Origin: Sphingomonas sp.
Lineage (GTDB): Bacteria > Pseudomonadota > Alphaproteobacteria > Sphingomonadales > Sphingomonadaceae
Direction: 5' to 3'
NCBI GenBank assembly: GCA_019635535.1
Contig: JAHBZH010000001.1
Location: forward strand, 875,001 to 939,000
DNA: 64,000 nt
Shown: in pieces, positions 1-8,393 of the stretch
How the letters are laid out: each line of letters starts with the position of its first letter
Position numbering within the stretch: position 1 is the first letter of the stretch
Position numbers and translations under genes: made by a program
Notes under the pieces: model-generated
What the model was told of the DNA's origin: nothing
Database searches by the model: none
The model's input: the letters and a program-made list of their open reading frames with translations, nothing else

Positions 1-81
1 CGTCGCGTTGGGGCGCTGAGCGCGCCCTGTCTCTTCGGCACGGGCGCGTTTCGTCGGCGCCGGAGCGACCGCGCAGCGCGG

Positions 82-110
82 TTGAACCTTTGAATTCCCG
101 CCTATATAGG
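82..110 (+). promoter_or_regulatory. Probable sigma-70-type promoter of tRNA-Ser
   Basis: A -35-like TTGAAC (82-87) and a -10-like TATAGG (105-110) are separated by 17 bases. The expected transcript start, near 117, lies about a dozen bases before the tRNA 5' end at 130. The rest of bases 1-129 shows nothing else recognisable. Confidence 0.6.
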
Positions 111-129
111 CCGCATCCTTGGCCGGCTC

Positions 130-222
130 GGAGACGTGGGTGAGTGGCTGAAACCAGCGGTTTGCTAAACCGCCGTAGGGGGATTACTCCTACCGAGGGT
201 TCGAATCCCTCCGTCTCCGCCA
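130..222 (+). tRNA. tRNA-Ser(GCU)
   Basis: The acceptor arms GGAGACG (130-136) and CGTCTCC (212-218) pair perfectly, followed by discriminator G and an encoded CCA (220-222). The anticodon loop TTGCTAA carries anticodon GCT on a perfect GCGGT/ACCGC stem. A long variable arm of the class II (Ser/Leu) type and a standard T loop (TTCGAAT) are present. It reads AGC/AGU serine codons. Confidence 0.97.
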
Positions 223-318
223 GCGGCTCGATGCCCTTGAGGCCGGTTTGACATTGTAACAGATCAAGCTAGCCTAGGTCCCGGGGCATATTCGGATGTC
301 GCCTGGCGGGCGAAATCA

Positions 319-1980
319 ATGATTCAGCAGATTTTTCAGCACCGGTCGGGTCGGGTCATATCGTTGAGTCGCGTGTTGCTGGGCACCGTGTTTCTGACCG
401 GCATAGGGCTCGATCCGGCGCAGCCCGTCCATCATGCCGGCATCGCCTATTCGCTGCTGCTCGGTTACCTGCTGCTGGCCTCTTTCTGCCTTGCCGTGAC
501 CTGGAGCGATTGGCGGCTGGAAACCCGGCTGGCCTTGCCGGCGCTGATCGTCGATCTCGCGCTCTTCACCGCCCTCGCCTTCCTTACCCAGGGTTATGCC
601 AATCCCTATTTCCCCTTCTTCGCGTTCATCATCCTTTCTGCGGCGCTGCGTTGGGGCTGGCGAGAGACGGCGGCTACCGCCGCCGTGCTTATCACATTGT
701 TCGTGTCGGCCAGTCTGGCCGGGGTGCTCTGGGAGGCGGCGGAGCTTGATCCGCGCCGTTTCTTCTACCGGACCACCTTCCTCCTGGTCCTTTCCTTCGT
801 GCTCGTCTGGTTCGGGCTCAATCAATTGCGTCCCAAGATGCCGCGTCTCGATCAGGGACAGCCGGCCGATCCGTCGCGCGCCGCCGATCCGCCGATCCGC
901 GCCGCAGCTGATTTCGTTGCCGCGAACACCAGCGCCGGTCGCGTCGTCATCGCCTGGTGGAATTATGAGGAGCCGTGGACCAACGTCGCGGTGCTGGACG
1001 AGACTGGCTTTGCGGAGCATCGCCACGATCCCGGCCGTTTCGGTCTGCTGGTCGACCGGCGATGGGCGCGCGCGCCCTTCCTGTTCGATTTCGACCGGCG
1101 CCGACTGCTTTTGCGGGAAGGGCGGTCGCGCAGGGTGGAAGTGCTGGACGGCGTGATCGATGAGGATTTCGCGCGGGCATATCTGTCCGGTCGCGGGATT
1201 GTGGTGCCGGTTGAATCGGGTGGCTATGGCGGGATCATATTTGCCATCGGCATGCCAGGTCTGTGCTCGGACGACGTCGCCAAGGGCGAGAGCCTGGGCG
1301 AGGAAGTTTCGGCCGCTTTCGAGCGCGCAGGTGCCATGGCCCTGCTGGCCGACGCGGCCTCGACGCGGACACGACTTTCATTTTCGCGCGATCTCCATGA
1401 CAGCGTGCTGCAACTGCTTGCCGGCACCTCCTACCGCCTCGAGGGCGTCAAGAAGTCCGCGCGGGCGGGGCAGGCGATCGAGGCGGAGATCGATGCGTTG
1501 CAGGACGATCTCGTCGCAGAGCAGCGCGAGATGCGCATGCTGATCGGCCAGCTGCGCGGTTGTCCGCCGGGCGCGGCCACGGATCTGCGCCAGAGCCTGA
1601 AGGAGCTGGCCGCGCGGATGTCGCGGCAGTGGGATGTGAATTGCAGCGTCGATCATTGCTCCTCTGAAATCGAGACTCCGGTTCCGGTCGAAAGAGAGTG
1701 CCGCCAGCTGGTGCGCGAAGCCGTCGCCAACGCCGTCCGCCATGGTCGGGCGAGCAGCGTCGCGATCGAGGTGGAGGCTGTCGCCGATACCATACGGCTG
1801 GTCCTCACCGACAATGGCTCCGGTTTTCCGGGTGACGGGCATTTCGCGATGGATCGGCATGGCAAGGTGCCCTGGTCGCTGAGTGAGCGCGTGCGGGCGC
1901 TTGGCGGGCATATGTCGCTGGCGTCCGGCAATACCGGTTCTCAGATCACCATTTCGCTTCCGCTCGGTCGCGCCGCATGA
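319..1980 (+). CDS. Membrane sensor histidine kinase (NarX/LiaS-type, HisKA_3)
   Basis: 553 aa. The first about 175 residues hold roughly six hydrophobic segments, so the sensor is embedded in the membrane. A soluble linker of about 150 residues follows; it may be GAF-like but has no clear signature. The dimerisation/phosphoacceptor region of the HisKA_3 family has RDLHDSVLQLL with phospho-acceptor His360. The C-terminal HATPase_c has an N-box EAVANAVRHG (Asn471) and a G1 box DNGSGFPG. The stop overlaps the response regulator start by four bases (ATGA), so the two are translationally coupled and form a cognate pair. The stimulus cannot be deduced. The start at 319 is the first ATG of the frame after tRNA-Ser. 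Confidence 0.9.
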   Translation: MIQQIFQHRSGRVISLSRVLLGTVFLTGIGLDPAQPVHHAGIAYSLLLGYLLLASFCLAVTWSDWRLETRLALPALIVDLALFTALAFLTQGYANPYFPFFAFIILSAALRWGWRETAATAAVLITLFVSASLAGVLWEAAELDPRRFFYRTTFLLVLSFVLVWFGLNQLRPKMPRLDQGQPADPSRAADPPIRAAADFVAANTSAGRVVIAWWNYEEPWTNVAVLDETGFAEHRHDPGRFGLLVDRRWARAPFLFDFDRRRLLLREGRSRRVEVLDGVIDEDFARAYLSGRGIVVPVESGGYGGIIFAIGMPGLCSDDVAKGESLGEEVSAAFERAGAMALLADAASTRTRLSFSRDLHDSVLQLLAGTSYRLEGVKKSARAGQAIEAEIDALQDDLVAEQREMRMLIGQLRGCPPGAATDLRQSLKELAARMSRQWDVNCSVDHCSSEIETPVPVERECRQLVREAVANAVRHGRASSVAIEVEAVADTIRLVLTDNGSGFPGDGHFAMDRHGKVPWSLSERVRALGGHMSLASGNTGSQITISLPLGRAA

Positions 1981-2615
1981 TCCGGCTGCTCGTCGCCGAC
2001 GACCATCCGATCATCCTGTCGGGGCTCGAGGCGATCTTTCGCGACACCGATTACGAGATCGTGGCGACCGCGCCGGACGGCGGCGTAGTGCTCGCGCTGA
2101 TCGAAAGCGCGCGACCGGATATCCTGATCCTTGACGAACGCATGCCACCGCCGGGCGGGGTCGAGCTGCTGCGCCAGCTGCGCGCGGCTGGTGATGCACG
2201 GCCGGTGGTGCTTCTCACCGCGGACCTGGGAGATGGCAAGCTGCTGGAGGCAGTCGAGCTGGGCGTGGAGGGCATCGTCCTCAAGGAAAGCGCGCAAAGC
2301 CGGATGATCGCGTGCCTTGACGAGGTTTCGCGCGGCGGGCGCTGGCTGGAACCGTCCCTCGTCCAGCAGGCGCTCGACCTGAAGCTGCGCGAAACCGCAT
2401 CCGCGCATCGCGGGTTCGCGGCGCTCAGCCGGCGCGAGGCGGCGATCGTCGATCTGGTCGCGCAAGGGCTGCGCAATCGCGAGATCGCGGCGCAACTCGG
2501 ACTGACGGAAGGGACGGTCAAGGTCTATCTCCATCGCATCTACGAAAAGCTGGAAGTCACCAACCGGACCGAGCTTGCGATCCGGGTGCGCGGGGCGGAC
2601 GCCGCAAGGCGCTGA
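1977..2615 (+). CDS. NarL/FixJ-family response regulator
   Basis: 212 aa. The N-terminal receiver domain has an acidic pocket at Asp8/Asp9, phospho-acceptor Asp53 (ILILDERMPP) and the conserved Lys near residue 100. The C-terminal LuxR/GerE helix-turn-helix runs from about residue 145 (LSRREAAIVDLVAQG ... NREIAAQLGLTEGTVKVYL), which marks it as a DNA-binding transcription factor. It overlaps the upstream kinase gene by ATGA, so it is the partner of that HisKA_3 kinase. The next gene downstream, a TonB-dependent receptor 300 bases away, is a possible but unproven target. Confidence 0.94.
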   Translation: MIRLLVADDHPIILSGLEAIFRDTDYEIVATAPDGGVVLALIESARPDILILDERMPPPGGVELLRQLRAAGDARPVVLLTADLGDGKLLEAVELGVEGIVLKESAQSRMIACLDEVSRGGRWLEPSLVQQALDLKLRETASAHRGFAALSRREAAIVDLVAQGLRNREIAAQLGLTEGTVKVYLHRIYEKLEVTNRTELAIRVRGADAARR

Positions 2616-2913
2616 AACCAAGGCAATCCGGTGAAATATCTGTTGCAGCGGCGCAACGCCGGACGAGTTTTGATAGGCCCGAAAGCCCTGTTGGATGCGC
2701 TCTCTCGGCGCTGTTCTCTCATGGTCCGCGCATTTTTATAACTAAAGTTATTCAACTGAATAACCTTCGACAAATCGTGGAGCCCTGCACTTCCTGATAC
2801 GCCCCCGCTCCATCCAGCTGGTGTGAGACCTTTCCCTAAGGAAGGCCGCCAGTTGTCTCGCCGTCGCTGATGCGGTGGCGAGCAGGACAACATCGCAACC
2901 CAAGGGGGTAGGA
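2616..2913. other. Intergenic leader before the TonB receptor (no gene seen)
   Basis: About 300 bases without a supportable gene. Part of it (about 2735-2770) is markedly AT-rich, which suits a promoter. It contains the inverted repeat at 2747-2764, listed separately, and a possible leader hairpin with arms CTCGCC/GGCGAG at about 2847-2872. No convincing -35/-10 pair could be fixed. Confidence 0.5.
2747..2764. promoter_or_regulatory. Perfect inverted repeat, candidate operator upstream of the TonB receptor
   Basis: GTTATTC and GAATAAC form 7-bp arms around AACT in an AT-rich patch, 150 bases before the receptor start. The geometry fits a dimeric regulator or the promoter region itself. The binding factor is unknown. 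The adjacent NarL-type regulator is one candidate by location only. Confidence 0.4.
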
Positions 2914-5835
2914 ATGACCGTTACCAAGACCAGGAAAATTGCTTTGCAGGCTGCCTTGCTGAGCACGGCGGCGCTTGTCTGCGCCACGCCGGCTTATGCC
3001 CAGGACGATGCCTCTTCCGCGGAAGCAGGCAGCAACGAAGCGATCGTCATCACCGGTTCGCGCATCGCGCGCCGCGACCTCACCTCCACCAGCCCGCTGA
3101 CCGTGGTGGGTGACGAAGAGTTCACGCTGTCCGGCTCGGTCAACGTCGAGCAGGTGATCAACACCCTGCCGCAGGTTGTCCCGGGCGCGACGGCCTTCTC
3201 GAACAATCCGGGCGGCGGTATCGCCACGCTCAACCTGCGCGGCCTCGGCTCGCAGCGTAACCTCGTCCTGGTCAACGGCCGCCGCTACATCTTCTATTCG
3301 ACCAACCAGGTCACCGATCTCAACACGATTCCGCAGTTCCTGATCGAAAGCGTCGACGTCGTCACCGGCGGCGCCTCGGCGGTCTACGGTTCGGACGCGC
3401 TCGCGGGCGTCACCAACTTCCGCCTGCGCCGCGATCTCGACGGCATCCTCATGGGCGGCCAGTACAGCATCACCGAGGAAGGCGACGGCCGCCGCTACAA
3501 CGCCTATGTGGCGATCGGTTCCCAGTTCGCCGACGGCCGCGGCAACGTCGCGGTGTTCGCCGAATATTACAATCGCGGCCAGATCATGCAGGCCGACCGC
3601 GACTTCTCGTTCTTCGCGCTCGGCGACAGCGGCAGCAGCCTGATCCCGCTCGGCTCCGCCGGCGTCCCGCAGGGCCGCTTCGTGGCCGTCGGCCCGGCCT
3701 CGGTCGGTGCGGGCACCAATTATGCCGGCTCGGGCGCCTTCTTCGGCACGCCGGGCACCAGCACGCCGTACAACGGCACGACCGACAGCTACAATTACGC
3801 TCCGGCCAACTATCTGATGGTCCCGCAGGAGCGCTGGCTGCTCGGCGGCTATGGCGAATATGAGATCGCTCCGGGCATCAACGCCTATGCCGAGATCACC
3901 TATGTCAACAACCGCGTTGCCAACGAGCTCGCGGCGACGCCGGTCACTCAGGTCACCGACTTCCAGCTGGCCGCTATCCAGGGCCTGGTCTCGGCCGCCG
4001 ATTTCGCGCAGCTCCAGACGATCGCGGCGCGGCAGCAGGCGGCGATCGCGGGCGGTTCGCTCGCCTTCGGTCCGGTTGCCGCCGGCACGCTGACGCTTCC
4101 GGCGCTCAATCCGGGTTGTACGGACGTCAACGACCCCACCACCTGTCAGGTGGTCCGGCTGCAGGCCAACACCCGCACCACCGGCATCGCGTCGCGCAAC
4201 GTCACCGACGACCGCAACGCCTTCCGCGTGCTGGCCGGCGTGCGCGGCGATCTGACCGACACGCTGACCTACGACGTCTACTACATGTTCTCGCGCACGC
4301 GGAACGCGTCGGTCCAGCTCGGCAACGTGTCGCGCTCGGCCTTCACCCGGCTGGCGGGGAACGGCACCTGCAACGTGTTCGGCGAGAATCAGCTGAGCGA
4401 GGACTGCATCCGGCAGATCTCGATCCTGGCGCAGAACGGAACCATCTCGCAGCTGCAGGTGGCGCAGGCCAGCATTTCGGGCCCGCTCTTCACCTTCGGC
4501 TCGGCCACCGATCCGGTCGCCTTCGCGGCGGGCGTCGAGTGGCGGTCGATGGGCGCCGAGTTCATCCCCGACACGGCTCTGTCGTCGGGCGACGTGGTCG
4601 GCTTCAACGCCGGCCAGCCGACCGCGGGCAGCTATGACGCCAAGGAAGCATTCCTGGAGCTTCGCATCCCGATCGTCCAGGACGGCTTCATCCACCGGTT
4701 CGAGCTGAGCGGCGCGGTCCGTTACTCGGATTATTCGCTCGCCAATGTCGGCGGCGTGTGGGCCTATGCGGCCGGCGCCGAGTTCGCTCCGGTCCGCGAC
4801 ATCACCTTCCGCGGCCAGTATCAGCGCGCCATTCGCGCGCCGAACGTCGGCGAGCTGTTCGGCGGTCGTTCGGTCGGCTTCCCGCCGGCGACCGATCCGT
4901 GCGCCGGCGCGGCGGCCATCCCTGCGGGCCCGCTGCGTGATACCTGCATCGCCACCGGCGTTCCGGCCTCGGCGCTGGGCACCGGTCTGATCCTTCAGCC
5001 CAACGCCCAGATCCAGGGAGCGTTCGGCGGCAACCCGAACCTGCAGGAAGAGGTGGGTGACACCTGGACGGCGGGCGTCGTGCTGCGGCCGAGCTTCATT
5101 CCGCGCCTCAACATCACGGTCGACTGGTACGACATCCGTATCCAAAACTCGATCGCGGCGGCCGGCGGCGGCGTGAACAACATTCTGAATCTCTGCTACA
5201 ACGTGATTCAGAACGCGAGCAGCGGCATTTGCGGCCTTATCAGCCGCGATCCGCTCGGCGTCATTTCCGGGCCGCCCTTCGTGGTGACCGCGACGCTGGC
5301 CAACCTGTCCGAGTTCAACACCGAGGGCATCGACTTCCAGATCGACTACAGCCTCCCGATCAACACGAGCCTGTGGGGTTCCGGCACTTCGCGGCTGAGC
5401 TTCTTCCTTCTGGGCAATTATTCCTGGAACAACAGCTTCACGCCGCTTGTCGATCTGCCGGACGATGTGGTCGAATGCGCCGGCTTCTTCGGCCTGAGCT
5501 GCGGCAATCCGACGCCGACCTGGAAGTGGTCGAGCCGCCTGTCGTGGATGGACGGTCCGATGACCACCAGCCTGCGCTGGCGGCATGTCGGGGCGGTTGA
5601 CGACGACAATCCCGGCACGGTCTTCGTCGTCGATCGGATCGGCAGCTACGACCTGTTCGACCTGTCCTTCGGCTTCAACGTGAACGACAACCTCACGCTG
5701 AACCTGGGCGTCAACAACCTGTTCGACAAGTCGCCGCCGATCATCGGCAACAACCAGGAGCAGGCCAACACCTATCCCGGCGTCTATGACGTGATCGGAC
5801 GGGACTTCTTCGTCTCCGCGAGCCTGCGCTTCTAA
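2914..5835 (+). CDS. TonB-dependent outer-membrane receptor
   Basis: 973 aa from the ATG at 2914. This start is preferred over an in-frame one 13 codons earlier because it gives a clean signal peptide (MTVTKTRKIALQAALLSTAA, cleaved after AYA) with a GGGGG ribosome-binding site. A TonB-box-like AIVITGSRI follows the signal. The plug domain covers about residues 45-170 (LNLRGLGSQRNLVLVNGRR, VDVVTGGASAVYGSDALAGV). The rest is a 22-stranded-barrel-type domain ending in an aromatic C-terminus (VSASLRF), as needed for Bam-dependent insertion. The family imports siderophores, B12, sugars or peptides using ExbB/ExbD/TonB energy; the substrate is not evident. It appears monocistronic, with a strong terminator downstream. 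Confidence 0.94.
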   Translation: MTVTKTRKIALQAALLSTAALVCATPAYAQDDASSAEAGSNEAIVITGSRIARRDLTSTSPLTVVGDEEFTLSGSVNVEQVINTLPQVVPGATAFSNNPGGGIATLNLRGLGSQRNLVLVNGRRYIFYSTNQVTDLNTIPQFLIESVDVVTGGASAVYGSDALAGVTNFRLRRDLDGILMGGQYSITEEGDGRRYNAYVAIGSQFADGRGNVAVFAEYYNRGQIMQADRDFSFFALGDSGSSLIPLGSAGVPQGRFVAVGPASVGAGTNYAGSGAFFGTPGTSTPYNGTTDSYNYAPANYLMVPQERWLLGGYGEYEIAPGINAYAEITYVNNRVANELAATPVTQVTDFQLAAIQGLVSAADFAQLQTIAARQQAAIAGGSLAFGPVAAGTLTLPALNPGCTDVNDPTTCQVVRLQANTRTTGIASRNVTDDRNAFRVLAGVRGDLTDTLTYDVYYMFSRTRNASVQLGNVSRSAFTRLAGNGTCNVFGENQLSEDCIRQISILAQNGTISQLQVAQASISGPLFTFGSATDPVAFAAGVEWRSMGAEFIPDTALSSGDVVGFNAGQPTAGSYDAKEAFLELRIPIVQDGFIHRFELSGAVRYSDYSLANVGGVWAYAAGAEFAPVRDITFRGQYQRAIRAPNVGELFGGRSVGFPPATDPCAGAAAIPAGPLRDTCIATGVPASALGTGLILQPNAQIQGAFGGNPNLQEEVGDTWTAGVVLRPSFIPRLNITVDWYDIRIQNSIAAAGGGVNNILNLCYNVIQNASSGICGLISRDPLGVISGPPFVVTATLANLSEFNTEGIDFQIDYSLPINTSLWGSGTSRLSFFLLGNYSWNNSFTPLVDLPDDVVECAGFFGLSCGNPTPTWKWSSRLSWMDGPMTTSLRWRHVGAVDDDNPGTVFVVDRIGSYDLFDLSFGFNVNDNLTLNLGVNNLFDKSPPIIGNNQEQANTYPGVYDVIGRDFFVSASLRF

Positions 5836-5918
5836 GCGGGTGATCGAAACCCGGTTCGACGAATGGTTCGGGGCGGCCCCCTAGCCCGCTCCGGACAATT
5901 CGGAAGAGAACCAAATTT

Positions 5919-5955
5919 GGGCCGGGAGCGCGTGTCGCTCCCGGCCCTTTCTTTT
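5919..5955 (+). terminator. Rho-independent terminator of the TonB receptor gene
   Basis: Twelve-base arms GGGCCGGGAGCG (5919-5930) and CGCTCCCGGCCC (5936-5947) pair perfectly around a 5-base loop and run into TTTCTTTT. It lies 84 bases after the receptor stop. Confidence 0.92.
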
Positions 5956-6063
5956 CGGGCGTTCGGCAAAGGTATCGGCCGAAGCGGCTTGCGTCGCTCG
6001 CGCCGCCTGCCGTAAGCCTGCGCCGCCGCGCCGCGGTTTCAGCAATCTCCAAGGTGGCGTCCC

Positions 6064-7323
6064 TTGCTCAGCCTGCAATTCATTCGCGACAACCCCGATG
6101 CGGTCCGCACCGCGATCGCGCAGAAGAATGTCGCGATCGATCTCGACGCACTGCTCGCCCTCGACGGCGAGGTGCGTGGCCTCAAGACGCGCGTCGACAC
6201 ACTGCGAGCCGAGCGCAATGCGATCAGCGACGGCTTCAAGAGCGCCGCGCCGGAGGACCGCCCCGCACTGGGCGCCAAGGCCAAGGCGATCGGCGGGGAG
6301 ATCGGCGTCGTCGAGGGCGAGCTGGACGGCAGGCAGGCCGATCTCGACGCGCTAATGCTGCGCGTGCCCAATATCCCGTGGAGCGGCGCGCCGGTCGGGC
6401 CGGACGAGAGCTTCAATGTCGTCGTCCGGCAGGAAGGGACGATCCCGCAGTTCGATTTCGAGCCGCTCGATCATGTCGCTTTGATCGAGAAGAACGACTG
6501 GGCGGACCTTGCCCGGATCACCCAGGTCGCGGGATCGCGCACCTATTGCCTGAAGGGCCGGCTCGCGATGCTCGAGCAGGCGCTGATGCTGTGGGCGCAG
6601 CAGCGGCTTGCCGCCGACGATTTCACATTGATGACCGTGCCGGCGCTTGCCCGGCCCCAGGCCTTCGTCGCCACCGGCCATTTTCCGGGACACGAGGAAG
6701 AAGCCTATCACATGCCCGCCGACGATCTCTATCTGGCGGGCACGGGGGAGATCGCGCTGACCAGCTTGCACAGCGGCGAGATCGTCGAGGCCGACAAGCT
6801 GCCCATCCTCTATGCCGGCTATTCGCCCTGTTTCCGCCGGGAGGCGGGCAGCGCGGGGCGCGACGTGCGCGGCCTCTTGCGCGTCCATCAATTCTACAAG
6901 CTCGAACAATATGTGATCTGCCGCGACGACGACGCGGAAAGCGCGCGCTGGCACCGGCGCCTGCTCGCCAATGCGGAAGGGATGCTGCAGGCGCTCGAAA
7001 TCCCCTATCAGGTGATCGAGGCATCGACCGGCGACATGGGCAACGGCAAGTTCCGGATGAACGACATCGAATCCTGGGTGCCGAGCCTCGGCAAATATCG
7101 CGAGACGCACAGCTGCTCGACCCTGCACGACTGGCAGGCCCGTCGCGCGAATCTACGCTGGCGCGACGAGGAACGGAAAGTCCGCTTCGTCCACACGCTG
7201 AACAACACCGCGCTTGCATCGCCGCGTATCCTCGTGCCGCTGCTCGAGAACCACCAGATGGCGGACGGCCGGGTGAAGCTCCCCGCGCCGTTGCGCGAGA
7301 TCATGGGCGGCGACCATCTCTAG
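6064..7323 (+). CDS. serS: Serine--tRNA ligase
   Basis: 419 aa, the usual length. It charges tRNA-Ser (and tRNA-Sec where present) with serine in the cytosol. An N-terminal coiled-coil tRNA-binding arm (about residues 1-100, starting LSLQFIRDNPDAVR) precedes the class II catalytic core, with motif 2 around PCFRREAGSAGRDVRGLLR and motif 3 around NNTALASPRILVPLLENHQ. Translation appears to begin at a TTG, since the family N-terminus LQFIRDNPD starts just after it and an AAGGTGG-like ribosome-binding site precedes it. The following hydrolase ORF begins 34 bases downstream. Confidence 0.96.
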   Translation: MLSLQFIRDNPDAVRTAIAQKNVAIDLDALLALDGEVRGLKTRVDTLRAERNAISDGFKSAAPEDRPALGAKAKAIGGEIGVVEGELDGRQADLDALMLRVPNIPWSGAPVGPDESFNVVVRQEGTIPQFDFEPLDHVALIEKNDWADLARITQVAGSRTYCLKGRLAMLEQALMLWAQQRLAADDFTLMTVPALARPQAFVATGHFPGHEEEAYHMPADDLYLAGTGEIALTSLHSGEIVEADKLPILYAGYSPCFRREAGSAGRDVRGLLRVHQFYKLEQYVICRDDDAESARWHRRLLANAEGMLQALEIPYQVIEASTGDMGNGKFRMNDIESWVPSLGKYRETHSCSTLHDWQARRANLRWRDEERKVRFVHTLNNTALASPRILVPLLENHQMADGRVKLPAPLREIMGGDHL

Positions 7324-7357
7324 CCCTTCGCGCGACGACAGGGCGCCGCCCGGCTGG

Positions 7358-8008
7358 ATGCGGGCGCGCGAGGCGGCGGCGCTCGCATCGCGCTTCTATC
7401 GGGCGTTCGGGAGCCTCGACGAACGCGGCCCGGCCGGAGGCGCGAAGCTGATGGTCATTCCGGGCTTCCTCGCCACCGATCGCACCACTCTGGGGCTGCA
7501 ACGGGCGCTCGCCTCGGCCGGCTTTCGCGTCGCCGGCTGGGGGATGGGGCTCAATCGCGGCGTGACCGAGGACATCGTCGATCGCATCGCGGCGCGTGTC
7601 GAGCGGTTCGGCGCGGGCGAGAAGGTCATCCTCGTCGGCTGGAGTCTCGGGGGCATATATGCCCGCGTCGTCGCGCAGGACCGGCCCGAGCTCGTCGGCA
7701 AGGTGGTGACGCTCGGCTCGCCTTTTTCGGGCGACCGCCGCCTCAACAACAATGTCTGGCGGCTCTACGAATGGGTGGCCGGGCATCCCGTGAACAGCCC
7801 GCCGATCGACAGGGATCCGCAGTTGAAGCCGCCGGTGCCGACGCTCGCCATCTGGTCACGCCGCGACGGGATCGTCTCTCCGGCCGGCGCGCGGGGCGAA
7901 GCGCACCAGCGCGATGCCGAGCTTGAGGTCGCCTGCAGCCATATGGGCTTCGGGGTCAGCGGCCGCGCCTATCCGGCGATCGTGCGGGCGATCCGGGAAT
8001 TCAGCTGA
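7358..8008 (+). CDS. Alpha/beta hydrolase (esterase/lipase-like)
   Basis: 216 aa, no signal peptide. The nucleophile elbow GWSLGG places the catalytic serine at residue 96. RRDGIVSP near residue 170 supplies a candidate acid and CSHMGFG near residue 195 the histidine, so the triad looks complete. The fold begins with KLMVIPGF, typical of the oxyanion strand. Substrate is unknown. It follows serS closely and is convergent with the thioesterase gene, the two stops overlapping by 8 bases. Bases 7324-7357 leave little room for its own promoter, so co-transcription with serS is likely. Confidence 0.82.
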   Translation: MRAREAAALASRFYRAFGSLDERGPAGGAKLMVIPGFLATDRTTLGLQRALASAGFRVAGWGMGLNRGVTEDIVDRIAARVERFGAGEKVILVGWSLGGIYARVVAQDRPELVGKVVTLGSPFSGDRRLNNNVWRLYEWVAGHPVNSPPIDRDPQLKPPVPTLAIWSRRDGIVSPAGARGEAHQRDAELEVACSHMGFGVSGRAYPAIVRAIREFS

Positions 8009-8393
8009 GAAACGGCGCCGCCACCTCGGGCGGCACGCGCAGCGGCCTGCCGGTCGCCTTGTCGAGGATCGCCCAGGTCGTCCGCGCGCGCACCTGGACC
8101 TTGCCGTCGTCGCCGGTGAATTCGACATGCCGGTCGAAGCGCGCACCCTTCGGCGCCTCGCCGACCCAGGTGCGCCCCGTGACACTCTCGCCGGGGCCGA
8201 GCGCGCGCAGATAGTCGATCTCGTGCCGGGTCACGACCCAGACATAGGCATCGACATGGGCGGGATCGGCAACCGCCCGCCAGTGCGCCGTCGCCATGTC
8301 CTGAATCCAGCGCACCCAGGCGGCGTTGTTGACGTGGCCGAGCTCGTCAATGTCCTCCGGTCCGGCTGTGATCCGCTTCTCGAACGGCGTCAT
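8001..8393 (-). CDS. Hotdog-fold acyl-CoA thioesterase (4-hydroxybenzoyl-CoA thioesterase-like)
   Basis: 130 aa. DELGHVNNAAWVRWIQD (about residues 15-31) is the signature of the YbgC/FadM-type hotdog thioesterases, which hydrolyse acyl-CoA thioesters as tetramers in the cytosol. Its ATG overlaps the stop of the upstream metallopeptidase-like gene by four bases, making it the last gene of a leftward three-gene operon. Acyl chain preference cannot be read from the sequence. A second, related thioesterase is encoded at 35085-35489. Confidence 0.87.
   Translation of the reverse strand: MTPFEKRITAGPEDIDELGHVNNAAWVRWIQDMATAHWRAVADPAHVDAYVWVVTRHEIDYLRALGPGESVTGRTWVGEAPKGARFDRHVEFTGDDGKVQVRARTTWAILDKATGRPLRVPPEVAAPFLS

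Noticed and set aside
2836..5586. A 916-codon open frame antisense to the TonB receptor
   Set aside because: It mirrors the codon structure of a high-GC gene, has Arg/Asp/Ala-rich nonsense composition and no recognisable domain.
6054..7451. A long frame shifted relative to serS with a plausible ATG
   Set aside because: serS is complete in the other frame with all class II motifs; the shifted product is Arg-rich and unlike any family.
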